Source of the DNA: Sporosarcina sp. BI001-red
GTDB taxonomy: Bacteria > Bacillota > Bacilli > Bacillales_A > Planococcaceae
DNA length: 64,000 nucleotides
Direction of reading: 5' to 3'
Assembly (NCBI RefSeq): GCF_003384035.1
Contig: NZ_QQAK01000011.1
Location: forward strand, 372,001 to 436,000
This document shows positions 26,475 to 35,052 of this stretch, piece after piece. Positions within the stretch are counted from its first letter, which is position 1; each line of letters begins with the position of its first letter. The notes under the pieces were generated by a model, which saw nothing but the letters and a program-made list of their open reading frames with translations, made no database searches and had not been told where the DNA came from. Made by a program: the position numbers and the translations under genes.

Positions 26475-26730
26475 GTACTGCTAATACCCCTGATCTTAAT
26501 CTATACGGTTTGATTGATTAATAAATAAATGTGCTTTACCTTCCCAATTATAGACTAATTCAAGGAGATACAAAAGGGAGATGTTTGAGGAGGCGTACAA
26601 ATCCCAAACATAAAAAACCTTTTGTTCAACTCTCAGAAGCAAGGTAATTAGTGAACAAATAGGATTATAGAAAACGATACAGAAATCTCCCTAATTACTA
26701 ATTTTCACGACCTTCCGTCTAAGTACGAAA

Positions 26731-26760
26731 TTGAGGTAGCTTATATACACTTACTATAAA
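26731..26760 (+). promoter_or_regulatory. Possible promoter with no gene behind it
   Basis: TTGAGG, 18 bases, TATAAA. The next ~110 bases contain no credible reading frame and end in a strong terminator. Confidence 0.4.
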
Positions 26761-26767
26761 GGGGAGA

Positions 26768-26918
26768 AGGCAGCTCTGCGTAACTATATAGCAGAAGAAA
26801 GCATTGCGCACTCACCATCCATTTACTTGTAGCGAGACAAAGAACTAGTTGGATGTTGATTATTATGAATAAAAAACTGTACGCCACCTTATATTCTAAG
26901 GCGGCGTACAGTTTTTTT
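26768..26918 (+). ncRNA. Candidate small RNA (~150 nt)
   Basis: The segment lies between the promoter at 26731-26760 and the terminator at 26871-26918. It has short internal hairpin potential (GCAGCTCTGC) and no reading frame with a binding site. It occupies the middle of a ~700-base gap between mqo and the RND pump in which I see no gene. Confidence 0.3.
26871..26918. terminator. Strong bidirectional terminator
   Basis: AAAAAACTGTACGCC pairs with GGCGTACAGTTTTTT, with further inner pairing (CCTTA/TAAGG). Confidence 0.9.
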
Positions 26919-27116
26919 GATTCACTTACGTCCGCGTAAAATAGGGATATACGTGAAGTGTAATGATTGAAGACACTGAAGAATAGTCTTGAGAATGAGA
27001 TGAATGAAATTCTCTTCTACATCCAAAGGATGAGAAAGAATCAGACTAAGTGTCGTCTGAAATTTCCGAATGAAACGTTATGTTGGAGATAGTAAAAAGC
27101 AAAAGGAGGTCTTGCG

Positions 27117-30116
27117 TTGCGTATTTTAGAATATATCGTTAGAAAAAAAGTATTAGTAGGTCTGCTATCTGTTCTGATTATCGCTCTTGGGGGGCTCGCT
27201 GTTCTTCAATTGGACAAGGAAATTATGCCCTCTGTCGGAATGGATGGTGCTTATGTCAACGTCGATGCTGGAGAACTATCTGCCATCGATTTAGAGCGAA
27301 CGATTACTACCCCCCTTGAACAAAAGATCATGGCCATTGACGGCGTACAAGAAATTCAGTCCAAGACCAACAGGGGGAATAGCGCTTTACAAATCACTTT
27401 TGAACGTGGACGGGGAGAAGAGTTATCCAAAGAAGTCCATCAAGTCGTGACGGAACTAACAGCAGCTCATCCTGAGATTAAAGAGATCTCTTCAAGTCAA
27501 TATGGTGTGAGCCAAGGCTATGAGTTCTATATGGACGTGGCCGGCGGAGATATGAACACCATGTCTGATTTCTCAAAAGACGTCTTAAAACCACGGCTTG
27601 ACGACCTACCTGAGGTTGCAGATGTGAGTCTGTCAGGAATGTCCGAGTCAGAAATTGCCATTCAATTTAAGCGCAATGAGTTGCTTAAACACGAGTTGGA
27701 TATTTCACAAGTAATTAACGTAGTTGCTCAAGCGAATTCAGAAGTGACGCTCGGGGAACTAATAGACGATCAAGACAACGCAACGGTTAGATGGGATACA
27801 AAATTGGATAGTGTGACATCCCTTGAACAACTAGAAATTCCTACAGCCACTGGGACTATCTTTTTGGATGAACTAGCAACGGTTTCCTTAGTGCCCCTTG
27901 AAGGCTCATCATTCGTATGGAAAAACGGCATGCAGGATTTAGTATTCGTGCAAATTAGCCGCTCCGCCAGTGTAAACCAAATAGACATGGCAAAAGCAGT
28001 TCGCAAGGAAATCGAAAAAATCCGTGAAGAAGGACTTATCGAAGACTTCACCTTAAACGAAATGGTTGCCCAGGCAGACTTTGTGAAAGAGTCGATTGAC
28101 GGGGTCACAGTCAATATATTAATAGGTAGTATTGTCGCGATTGCGATTCTACTGGTTTTTCTGCGAAACATCCGTGCGACACTCATTATCGGGGTATCCA
28201 TCCCTACTTCCGTTCTCCTCACTTTTTTAACCGTTCACCTATTAGGCTATAGTCTAAACATGCTGACCCTCATTGGATTAGGATTAGGGATTGGAATGAT
28301 GGTGGATTCATCTATCGTAATTCTGGAATCGATTTACCGGCAGAGAGAACTTGGACTCGGAAATATGGAATCGGTTCTTATTGGTACAAAGGAAGTTGCT
28401 GGTGCAGTTTTTGCATCCATGTTGACGACAATCGTGGTGTTCTTACCTATCGGGTTCATTGGCGGCGATCTTGGTCGGCTTATGATCATCTTGTCAATTG
28501 TTGTTGCCATTACGTTGATCAGTTCCGTCATTGTCGCTTTTACGGTAATACCAACTTTATCCGAAAGATTCTTGCTGTTCAAAAAGAGGTCTGCGGTTCC
28601 TAAGGAAGGTGCTATTACCAAAGTATACAGTGCAGCCATTTCTTGGATCGTCAGAAAAAAGAAACGTAGTATTCTCGTCATTGCCTTGTTTTCTGCACTC
28701 TTCGTCGGCTCTCTCTTCTTAGTCCCTAAAATCCCGATGACGGTGATGCCGGACATTTTCAACAGATATACAGAAGTCGTGATGGAATTGGAATCGGGTA
28801 TTGACGAGAAAGATAAAGCAGACGTGATCGCAGATGTGAATGAACGTCTGGAAGCCATTCAGGATATTGAATCCAACTATATATTGGATACAGACGGGTT
28901 ACTCATTGGAATCATTAATATGACAAAAGGCGATGAGATTCACAAAGGACAAAAAGAAGTTAATGAAGAGATACTTAAAAAGTTACGTGAACTGGTGCCA
29001 TCCACGCCAATTATGAGTGTTCAAAGCTCCATGGACGGCTTGGCAGGATCCCCCGTTCAAGTGATCATTAAAGGAGAAGACTTTGACTCCTTACAAAAGC
29101 TAGCAGAAGGATTTAAACAAAAACTTGGTGCTGTTGACGGGATTGTTGGAATTACGGATACCATGCAGCATACTTCACCTGAGCAACTCATCGTATTGAA
29201 GGAGGAAGCAATCCAGGCCGCAGGGTTATCTACACTTCAAGTGAAACAATTCCTCGAAGAAACGTTTATCCATACACCTATCGGACAAATCACGATTGCG
29301 GATCAGGCAGTTCCATTAATCGCAAGTTGGGACTCAAGAACAACTACCGCAGAAGCCTTGCTCCATTTAAAGATTCCAACGACGGATGGAGAAAAGAAAT
29401 TGTCTACCTTCATAGATTTAAACGCTGTTCAGACGCCAAATGAAATTATGCATAAGGATGGCGAACGTTATATTACTGTTTCAGCGGATACTGAAGGAAG
29501 AGATTTAGGGGCCATCAATCGAGATGTACAAAAGGTCTTGAAGGCCTTTAACACGCCTAATGGATATACCGTTGGAGTCGCTGGTGATATCGAGCAGCAA
29601 CAAGAACTGATGATGGAAATGGTCGCTGTATTGACCATTGCATTATTCCTTGTATATTTTGTTATGGCTGTACAGTTCAATCACTTAGGGCACCCTTTCA
29701 TTGTCATGTCCATCATCCCAATGGCAATAGTCGGAGTCATAATCGGATTGGTCGTAACTCAAAGGGAACTAAATCTCTTGTCGGGTATGGGGATTATCAT
29801 GCTCATTGGTATCGTCTTAAACAATGCAATTTTGCTGATTGACCGGACAAATCAGCTGCGTTCAGAAGGGCGATCCGTTGAAGAGGCACTCGTTGCAGCA
29901 GGGAAACAGCGGATACGTCCCATCCTCATGACAACGTTAACGACGGTTGGTGGTATGTTGCCCCTTGCACTCGCATCTGGCGTATCAGGGAACTACCAAG
30001 CACCTCTCGCAACAGTACTCATTTCAGGACTGCTGTTTGCGACCTTCATTACATTGTTGCTTATTCCTTCGGTGTATCGAGTGTTCACTGTTAGTAAAAC
30101 GAAAACAGAAACTTAA
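27117..30116 (+). CDS. RND-superfamily efflux permease (SwrC/AcrB-like)
   Basis: A 999-aa pump: N-terminal membrane helix (~12-30), first periplasm-side-type domain (~35-325), helices with GIGMMVDSSIVILESIYRQRELG (proton-relay Asp and the RND motif), a second large external domain (~540-845) and the closing helices with LIGIVLNNAILLIDRTNQLRSEG. In Gram-positives these act without an outer-membrane channel; B. subtilis SwrC exports surfactin and confers detergent resistance. TTG start after AAAGGAGG. No adaptor protein gene is adjacent. Confidence 0.93.
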   Translation: MRILEYIVRKKVLVGLLSVLIIALGGLAVLQLDKEIMPSVGMDGAYVNVDAGELSAIDLERTITTPLEQKIMAIDGVQEIQSKTNRGNSALQITFERGRGEELSKEVHQVVTELTAAHPEIKEISSSQYGVSQGYEFYMDVAGGDMNTMSDFSKDVLKPRLDDLPEVADVSLSGMSESEIAIQFKRNELLKHELDISQVINVVAQANSEVTLGELIDDQDNATVRWDTKLDSVTSLEQLEIPTATGTIFLDELATVSLVPLEGSSFVWKNGMQDLVFVQISRSASVNQIDMAKAVRKEIEKIREEGLIEDFTLNEMVAQADFVKESIDGVTVNILIGSIVAIAILLVFLRNIRATLIIGVSIPTSVLLTFLTVHLLGYSLNMLTLIGLGLGIGMMVDSSIVILESIYRQRELGLGNMESVLIGTKEVAGAVFASMLTTIVVFLPIGFIGGDLGRLMIILSIVVAITLISSVIVAFTVIPTLSERFLLFKKRSAVPKEGAITKVYSAAISWIVRKKKRSILVIALFSALFVGSLFLVPKIPMTVMPDIFNRYTEVVMELESGIDEKDKADVIADVNERLEAIQDIESNYILDTDGLLIGIINMTKGDEIHKGQKEVNEEILKKLRELVPSTPIMSVQSSMDGLAGSPVQVIIKGEDFDSLQKLAEGFKQKLGAVDGIVGITDTMQHTSPEQLIVLKEEAIQAAGLSTLQVKQFLEETFIHTPIGQITIADQAVPLIASWDSRTTTAEALLHLKIPTTDGEKKLSTFIDLNAVQTPNEIMHKDGERYITVSADTEGRDLGAINRDVQKVLKAFNTPNGYTVGVAGDIEQQQELMMEMVAVLTIALFLVYFVMAVQFNHLGHPFIVMSIIPMAIVGVIIGLVVTQRELNLLSGMGIIMLIGIVLNNAILLIDRTNQLRSEGRSVEEALVAAGKQRIRPILMTTLTTVGGMLPLALASGVSGNYQAPLATVLISGLLFATFITLLLIPSVYRVFTVSKTKTET

Positions 30117-30124
30117 TGAAATTA

Positions 30125-30165
30125 AAAGCCTCATTCAGCGGAAGACTTAGGCTGAATGAGGCTTT
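30125..30165 (+). terminator. Terminator of the RND pump gene
   Basis: AAAGCCTCATTCAGC pairs with GCTGAATGAGGCTTT. Confidence 0.85.
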
Positions 30166-30230
30166 GTGATGCACTGCATCAATTTTTCAGATACTAAATT
30201 GTATATTTGTCATGTGAGTTACTTAACTGG

Positions 30231-31970
30231 TTACTCTATTCCTTGGGCCACCCAATGCCCCTCCATTACTTCTACCAGTTTTGTATTTTCTACATTGAAC
30301 TTCCTATCTGCTATATCCTGTTTGTTCAGTTGGCGATGTTTGTTTGCACCCATCCTAGGATCCGGAATTGGAATAGCTGCTAACAGGGACTTTGTGTACG
30401 GATGTAAAGGGTTATTGTACAGTTCTTCGCTTTCAGCCAACTCGACAATCTTCCCAGCGTACATAACCGCCACCCGATCACTGATGTGCTTCACCATTGA
30501 CAAGTCGTGAGCTATGAATAAATAAGTGAGACCAAGCTTATGTTGCAAATCCTCCAGAAGTTTTACAATCTGTGTTTGAATCGATACATCCAGTGCAGAT
30601 AAGGGTTCATCACAGACGATGAAATCCGGCTCCACTGCAAGAGCTCGTGCAATTCCAATTCTTTGACGCTGACCGCCAGAGAATTCATGGGGATACCGCA
30701 TGGCATGCTCGGGTTCCAAACCAACCATCCTTAGCAAATCTTCAACCCTTTTCTTACGTTCAGCTTTGTTCTTACTCATTCGATGAATATCTAGAGCTTG
30801 CCCGATAATGTCGAGTATTTTGAAGCGGGGATTTAGAGAAGAATATGGGTCTTGGAAAATCATTTGCATATGTTTTCTCATATTCTTCATCTCTTTTGAA
30901 GTAAAACGGTTGATGGCCATCCCTTGGTACAACACTTCACCTTCCGTCGGATCGTCCAACCGTAAAATTGCACGACCTGTTGTAGACTTCCCAGACCCTG
31001 ATTCGCCCACAAGGCCAAGTGTTTCACCAGGCCGAATGTGGAAACTAATATCGTCAACCGCTTTAGTCAATCCATTTTTCCCACTATCGAAATGTTGCTT
31101 AAGAGACGTCACTTGAACAAGAGGAATCGTCTTATCAATTCCTTCTGGTAATTGGGATACACGTTTCTCCTTCTTCTTTTCATCAAGTCTAGGTAGTGCA
31201 TTTAAGAGCTTTTTAGTGTATGGATGTGTTGGACTTTCAAACACCTCAAGCGTTGTTCCGGTCTCCACAATTTCGCCTTTCTTCATAACTACGACATGAT
31301 CACACATTTCCGCTACTACTCCCAAATCGTGAGTAATTAATATTATAGAAGTGCCAAAACGTTGTTGAATATTTTTCATGAGATCGAGAATTTGTGCTTG
31401 AATAGTTACATCTAGTGCAGTCGTAGGCTCATCTGCAATTAGTAGTGCAGGTTTACAAGCAAGAGCAATTGCAATCATAACCCGTTGACGCATCCCTCCA
31501 GAAAACTCATGGGGGTATTGGTTATACCGAACTTCACTATCCTTAATGCCAACCATATTTAAAAGCTCAATCGTTTCTCTCTTTGCTTTTCTCTTTGAGA
31601 CATTCTTATGTTTTATAATGCTTTCGCATATCTGTTTCCCTATTCTTTTAGTCGGATTTAAAGACGTCATAGGATCTTGAAAAATCATCCCAATTCCTTT
31701 CCCTCTAATACTTTCCATTTCCTTCTCTGTCTTCAAGTTTAAATTTTCTCCTTGAAATTCAATCATTCCCTCTTTCATATACGAAGGCGGCGAAGGTAAC
31801 AAACGCATAATGGAACGCGCAGTTACGCTTTTTCCACTGCCTGATTCTCCTACAATACCAAGGGTTTCCCCTTTTCCAACCTCAAAACTCACTCCACGAA
31901 CGGCTTGGAAGTCTTCATCCCTCATCGTAAAGGAAACGTGTAAATCTTTTACTCTCAATATGGGTTCCAC
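30231..31970 (-). CDS. Peptide/nickel-type ABC importer, double ATPase
   Basis: A 579-aa protein with two complete Opp/Dpp-type ATPase domains in one chain (OppD then OppF type). Both halves show GESGSGKS Walker A, signature FSGGMRQRV and FSGGQRQRI, and the HPYTK(K/S)LL...P tail typical of oligopeptide ATPases. The start is GTG 31970, 7 bases after AAAGGGGGG; the longer frame has no box. Divergent from the permease and binding-protein genes at 32094-36864, which must supply its partners. The GsiA-like fused ATPase is one of several unusual features of this system. Confidence 0.92.
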   Translation of the reverse strand: MEPILRVKDLHVSFTMRDEDFQAVRGVSFEVGKGETLGIVGESGSGKSVTARSIMRLLPSPPSYMKEGMIEFQGENLNLKTEKEMESIRGKGIGMIFQDPMTSLNPTKRIGKQICESIIKHKNVSKRKAKRETIELLNMVGIKDSEVRYNQYPHEFSGGMRQRVMIAIALACKPALLIADEPTTALDVTIQAQILDLMKNIQQRFGTSIILITHDLGVVAEMCDHVVVMKKGEIVETGTTLEVFESPTHPYTKKLLNALPRLDEKKKEKRVSQLPEGIDKTIPLVQVTSLKQHFDSGKNGLTKAVDDISFHIRPGETLGLVGESGSGKSTTGRAILRLDDPTEGEVLYQGMAINRFTSKEMKNMRKHMQMIFQDPYSSLNPRFKILDIIGQALDIHRMSKNKAERKKRVEDLLRMVGLEPEHAMRYPHEFSGGQRQRIGIARALAVEPDFIVCDEPLSALDVSIQTQIVKLLEDLQHKLGLTYLFIAHDLSMVKHISDRVAVMYAGKIVELAESEELYNNPLHPYTKSLLAAIPIPDPRMGANKHRQLNKQDIADRKFNVENTKLVEVMEGHWVAQGIE

Positions 31971-32017
31971 AGGGAATCCCCCCCTTTTGTCATGTTTATT
32001 TTGTTTCAAGAATAGAA

Positions 32018-32046
32018 TTGACAACTATTATCTATTTGACTATAGT
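32018..32046 (+). promoter_or_regulatory. Sigma-A promoter of the importer permease operon
   Basis: TTGACA, 17 bases, TATAGT, about 45 bases before the first permease start. Confidence 0.7.
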
Positions 32047-32093
32047 CTAGTATACTGATCGGAATTAAACAATATAAAAAGGTGGTGGAATAA

Positions 32094-33515
32094 TTGGCGC
32101 TGAATGTAGCTTCACTTTTTCAACAGTCTTACAAAGAGGCCCAGGGAAAAATAGTGCTTCAAGTTCTGCTCTTTCTAGCGGGGTTCCCCGTTCATCTAGT
32201 CATTTATTTTATTTACTTGGTTAGGAAAAAAGACCAAACGCGCGATACTGAGTTGAACAACATCCGTTCGGAACTCTCAGAAAAACAATGTATTGCTCAA
32301 TGGCATTCTGAGTATGTAGATCAACTCGTACGAAAGCGGAACTTCCTTCAAGAGAATACAAGTGATAAAGAAATAAATAAAGTGGCTGAAAAGCTGGCGG
32401 ATGAAAGGGTAGAAAAAGAGATTGCACGCCGTACGGAAGAATATTTTACGCAGAAAGGAATCCGAAAAGAAACGTATTTGGTTTACTTTCATACCCTACT
32501 AGAACGTCCGCAATTTTTACTCGTTACTTTACTACCTGGGGTTCTTATGTACGCAATACTACTGCTAACTAGCAATCCGTTCCTAACCTATATCGCTGAA
32601 AGACTTATCCAAAGTGTACTGGTTATTATAGGAGTCGCGATTTTGGTGTTTACGATTCTCTATATTTCTCCTTTCGATCCAGCCTCCAATATTCTTGGCG
32701 AATCGGCGACACAGGAACAGATTACAGCGTTCAACCAATTACACGGTCTTGACCTATCCTATTGGCAACAACTATGGAATGCGATAAAAGGTATTGCTAC
32801 GTTCGATCTGGGGTCTTCATTTGCAGGTAATGAAGATGTCGCAACGAGCATCGCCAACAAGTTCCCGGTTACGTTAACGATTGCACTGTTCTCGGTCATT
32901 ATGGCAGTTGTCATTGCAATCCCAGTCGGCATTCTTTCTGCAACTCGACCGAATTCGTTTCTGGATTACTCCTTCATGTTCATTGCATTAATTGGCTTAT
33001 CCATTCCGAACTTTTGGCAAGGACTTATCTTCATTCTAAACTTCTCGATTAAGCTCAATTGGTTGCCAGCTACGTATAGTCCTAGTAATCACCTATCCAT
33101 GATTATGCCTGTCGTCGTTCTCGGGACTGCACTTACAGCTTCTATTGCGAGAATGATGCGCTCATCGTTACTTGAAATTATTCACGAAGACTACATCATC
33201 ACAGCACGAGCAAAAGGTCTTTCTAAGGGGCAGATGTTGTGGAAACACGCTGTCGGGAACGCGATGATTCCAGTCATCACTGTCATCGGTCTTTTGTTTG
33301 GGGGCATGCTTGGAGGTGCTGCCGTTACGGAGAAGGTCTTCAACATTAGAGGAATTGGGAGTTACATCGTTGATAAGCAATTCATACCCGATATCCCCGC
33401 CATCATGGGTGGTGTTGTCTATATTGCAATTACTATCTCGTTAGTCAATTTACTCATTGATATTTTGTATGCATTCCTAGATCCGCGAATTCGCTCTAAG
33501 ATAAACCAATCGTAA
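32094..33515 (+). CDS. ABC importer permease, DppB/OppB type with 160-residue N-terminal extension
   Basis: A 473-aa protein. A normal OppB-type permease begins at about residue 163 (FLTYIAERLIQSVLVIIGVAILVF) and runs to the end, with GLSIPNFWQGL, the coupling loop EDYIITARAKGLSKGQMLWKHAVGNAMIP and TEKVFNIRGIG. Before it lies an extra region: a membrane helix (~22-43), a highly charged stretch of ~95 residues probably helical (RSELSEKQC...RVEKEIARRTEEYF) and another helix (~137-158). The usual family length is ~310. TTG start after AAAGGTGGTGG. Head of a three-gene operon. Confidence 0.9.
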   Translation: MALNVASLFQQSYKEAQGKIVLQVLLFLAGFPVHLVIYFIYLVRKKDQTRDTELNNIRSELSEKQCIAQWHSEYVDQLVRKRNFLQENTSDKEINKVAEKLADERVEKEIARRTEEYFTQKGIRKETYLVYFHTLLERPQFLLVTLLPGVLMYAILLLTSNPFLTYIAERLIQSVLVIIGVAILVFTILYISPFDPASNILGESATQEQITAFNQLHGLDLSYWQQLWNAIKGIATFDLGSSFAGNEDVATSIANKFPVTLTIALFSVIMAVVIAIPVGILSATRPNSFLDYSFMFIALIGLSIPNFWQGLIFILNFSIKLNWLPATYSPSNHLSMIMPVVVLGTALTASIARMMRSSLLEIIHEDYIITARAKGLSKGQMLWKHAVGNAMIPVITVIGLLFGGMLGGAAVTEKVFNIRGIGSYIVDKQFIPDIPAIMGGVVYIAITISLVNLLIDILYAFLDPRIRSKINQS

Positions 33516-33528
33516 AGTAGGTGAAAGG

Positions 33529-35025
33529 ATGAAAGATTCCACAAACAATCGTCATGCATTAGTGATTTCAAAAGAATATCCTCAAGCCAATTTCACATGG
33601 ATTCTCTCGGTAGTACTCGCTGGAATCTTCTTGTGGAACAGTTTTCCAACTAACACGAAAGAACTGAACCCGTTTGTATTTTCCCTGTTTTGTGCCTACA
33701 TGGTAACGGCTGTATTTCAGCTCTTCATTACACTGAAGATGAAAAAGGATCTTCTCTCCACAGGAGAAATCCATGCAGGGACCAGGCGTTTAGGTTATGT
33801 CCAATTAGCAAGTTTACTGACGGGTAATATTTTCGCAGCTACTTTTGCTTTCAACTTAATTAATAAAAGGAAGACCCCTGAATACACGTTTGCGGTGTAT
33901 ATGCTACTGACTCAACTAGCTGTTATTGCTATAAGCTCAGTGAATCTATTTAAACCGTATGTCAGCGATACGTTTCTTATCGCGATGGCGAGCCTTCTTC
34001 TTATTACTCTATTTCACCTAGTAGCTCTCATCCTGTCAGTCCGTTATGTGAGAGAGTATTCAGCCCCACGTTGGATGTCTGTCCTTGCCATTTTTTTAAT
34101 GGCAACAGCCGTTACAGGTAACTTATTTGCCTTACTTTTAGGTTGGAGCCTATTCATGAAGGCTAGGCGCTTCGATTCTTCCCGACTGTTGAAATGGAAT
34201 GTGATGTGGGAGAAAATCACTCGCAATTCTACTGCAGTTCTAGGCATGTTTTTCATTTTACTCATGCTTGCCATTTCTATCACGAGCCGATTCACATTTG
34301 ATTATGCGCTCGCAGTGGAAAACAATTACGGTGCTATTTTACAAACTCCTAGTCTTGAATACCCGTTTGGAACGGATAACTTTGGCAGAGACGTATTTTC
34401 AAGAATTGTGTTCGGGGCCAGGATTTCATTACTCGTAGGCTTTGCAGCTACGATTGTTCCGGGCCTAATTGGTGGGTTCCTTGGTGCAATTGCTGGTTAT
34501 TACAGCAATCGTATCGACAATTGGATTATGCGTTTATTAGATATTCTTTATTCGATTCCTGGGATCCTACTCGCGATTGCCATTATCGCAGCATTTGGAG
34601 CCAATACAGTCAATCTAATTATTGCACTAAGCGTTGGGGCAATTCCAACCTATGCCCGTACGATGCGAGCGAATGTCCTTATGGTGTCAAATTACGATTT
34701 CGTCGATTCTGCAAAAGCACTTGGCGCATCAGACTTTTCAATACTGTTTAAACAAGTTGTACCTAATTCACTTGCCCCTATGATTGTAAAATCTACTTTA
34801 ACAATTGGTGGTGCCGTCATCGCGACAAGTAGTCTAAGTTACTTAGGCCTTGGAGTCGAGCCTCATATTCCAGAGTGGGGAAATATTTTGAAAGTGGGGA
34901 GTACGTATCTGGAATCGAATTCGTATCTCGCAATTTTCCCCGGACTTGCAATTATATTGCTCGTTCTCTCATTCAACTTCTTGGGTGATGGATTGCGCGA
35001 TGCGCTAGATCCTAAGCTAGACTAA
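33529..35025 (+). CDS. ABC importer permease, DppC/OppC type with six-helix N-terminal extension
   Basis: A 498-aa protein. The OppC-type core starts at about residue 225 (WNVMWEKITRNSTAVLGMFFILLML) and includes the family signature PFGTDNFGRDVFSRIVFGARISLLVG, the coupling loop YDFVDSAKALGASDFSILFKQVVPNSLAP and FLGDGLRDALDPKLD. The first ~220 residues hold about six more membrane helices not found in ordinary OppC proteins (~300 aa). Starts 14 bases after the OppB-type gene with a GTGAAAGG box, so co-expressed. Confidence 0.9.
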   Translation: MKDSTNNRHALVISKEYPQANFTWILSVVLAGIFLWNSFPTNTKELNPFVFSLFCAYMVTAVFQLFITLKMKKDLLSTGEIHAGTRRLGYVQLASLLTGNIFAATFAFNLINKRKTPEYTFAVYMLLTQLAVIAISSVNLFKPYVSDTFLIAMASLLLITLFHLVALILSVRYVREYSAPRWMSVLAIFLMATAVTGNLFALLLGWSLFMKARRFDSSRLLKWNVMWEKITRNSTAVLGMFFILLMLAISITSRFTFDYALAVENNYGAILQTPSLEYPFGTDNFGRDVFSRIVFGARISLLVGFAATIVPGLIGGFLGAIAGYYSNRIDNWIMRLLDILYSIPGILLAIAIIAAFGANTVNLIIALSVGAIPTYARTMRANVLMVSNYDFVDSAKALGASDFSILFKQVVPNSLAPMIVKSTLTIGGAVIATSSLSYLGLGVEPHIPEWGNILKVGSTYLESNSYLAIFPGLAIILLVLSFNFLGDGLRDALDPKLD

Positions 35026-35052
35026 CTACTAAAAACTTGGAGGGATTCATCT

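Noticed and set aside
27770..28858. Two frames of 150 and 174 codons antisense to the RND pump gene
   Set aside because: Shadows of a long, clearly coding gene.
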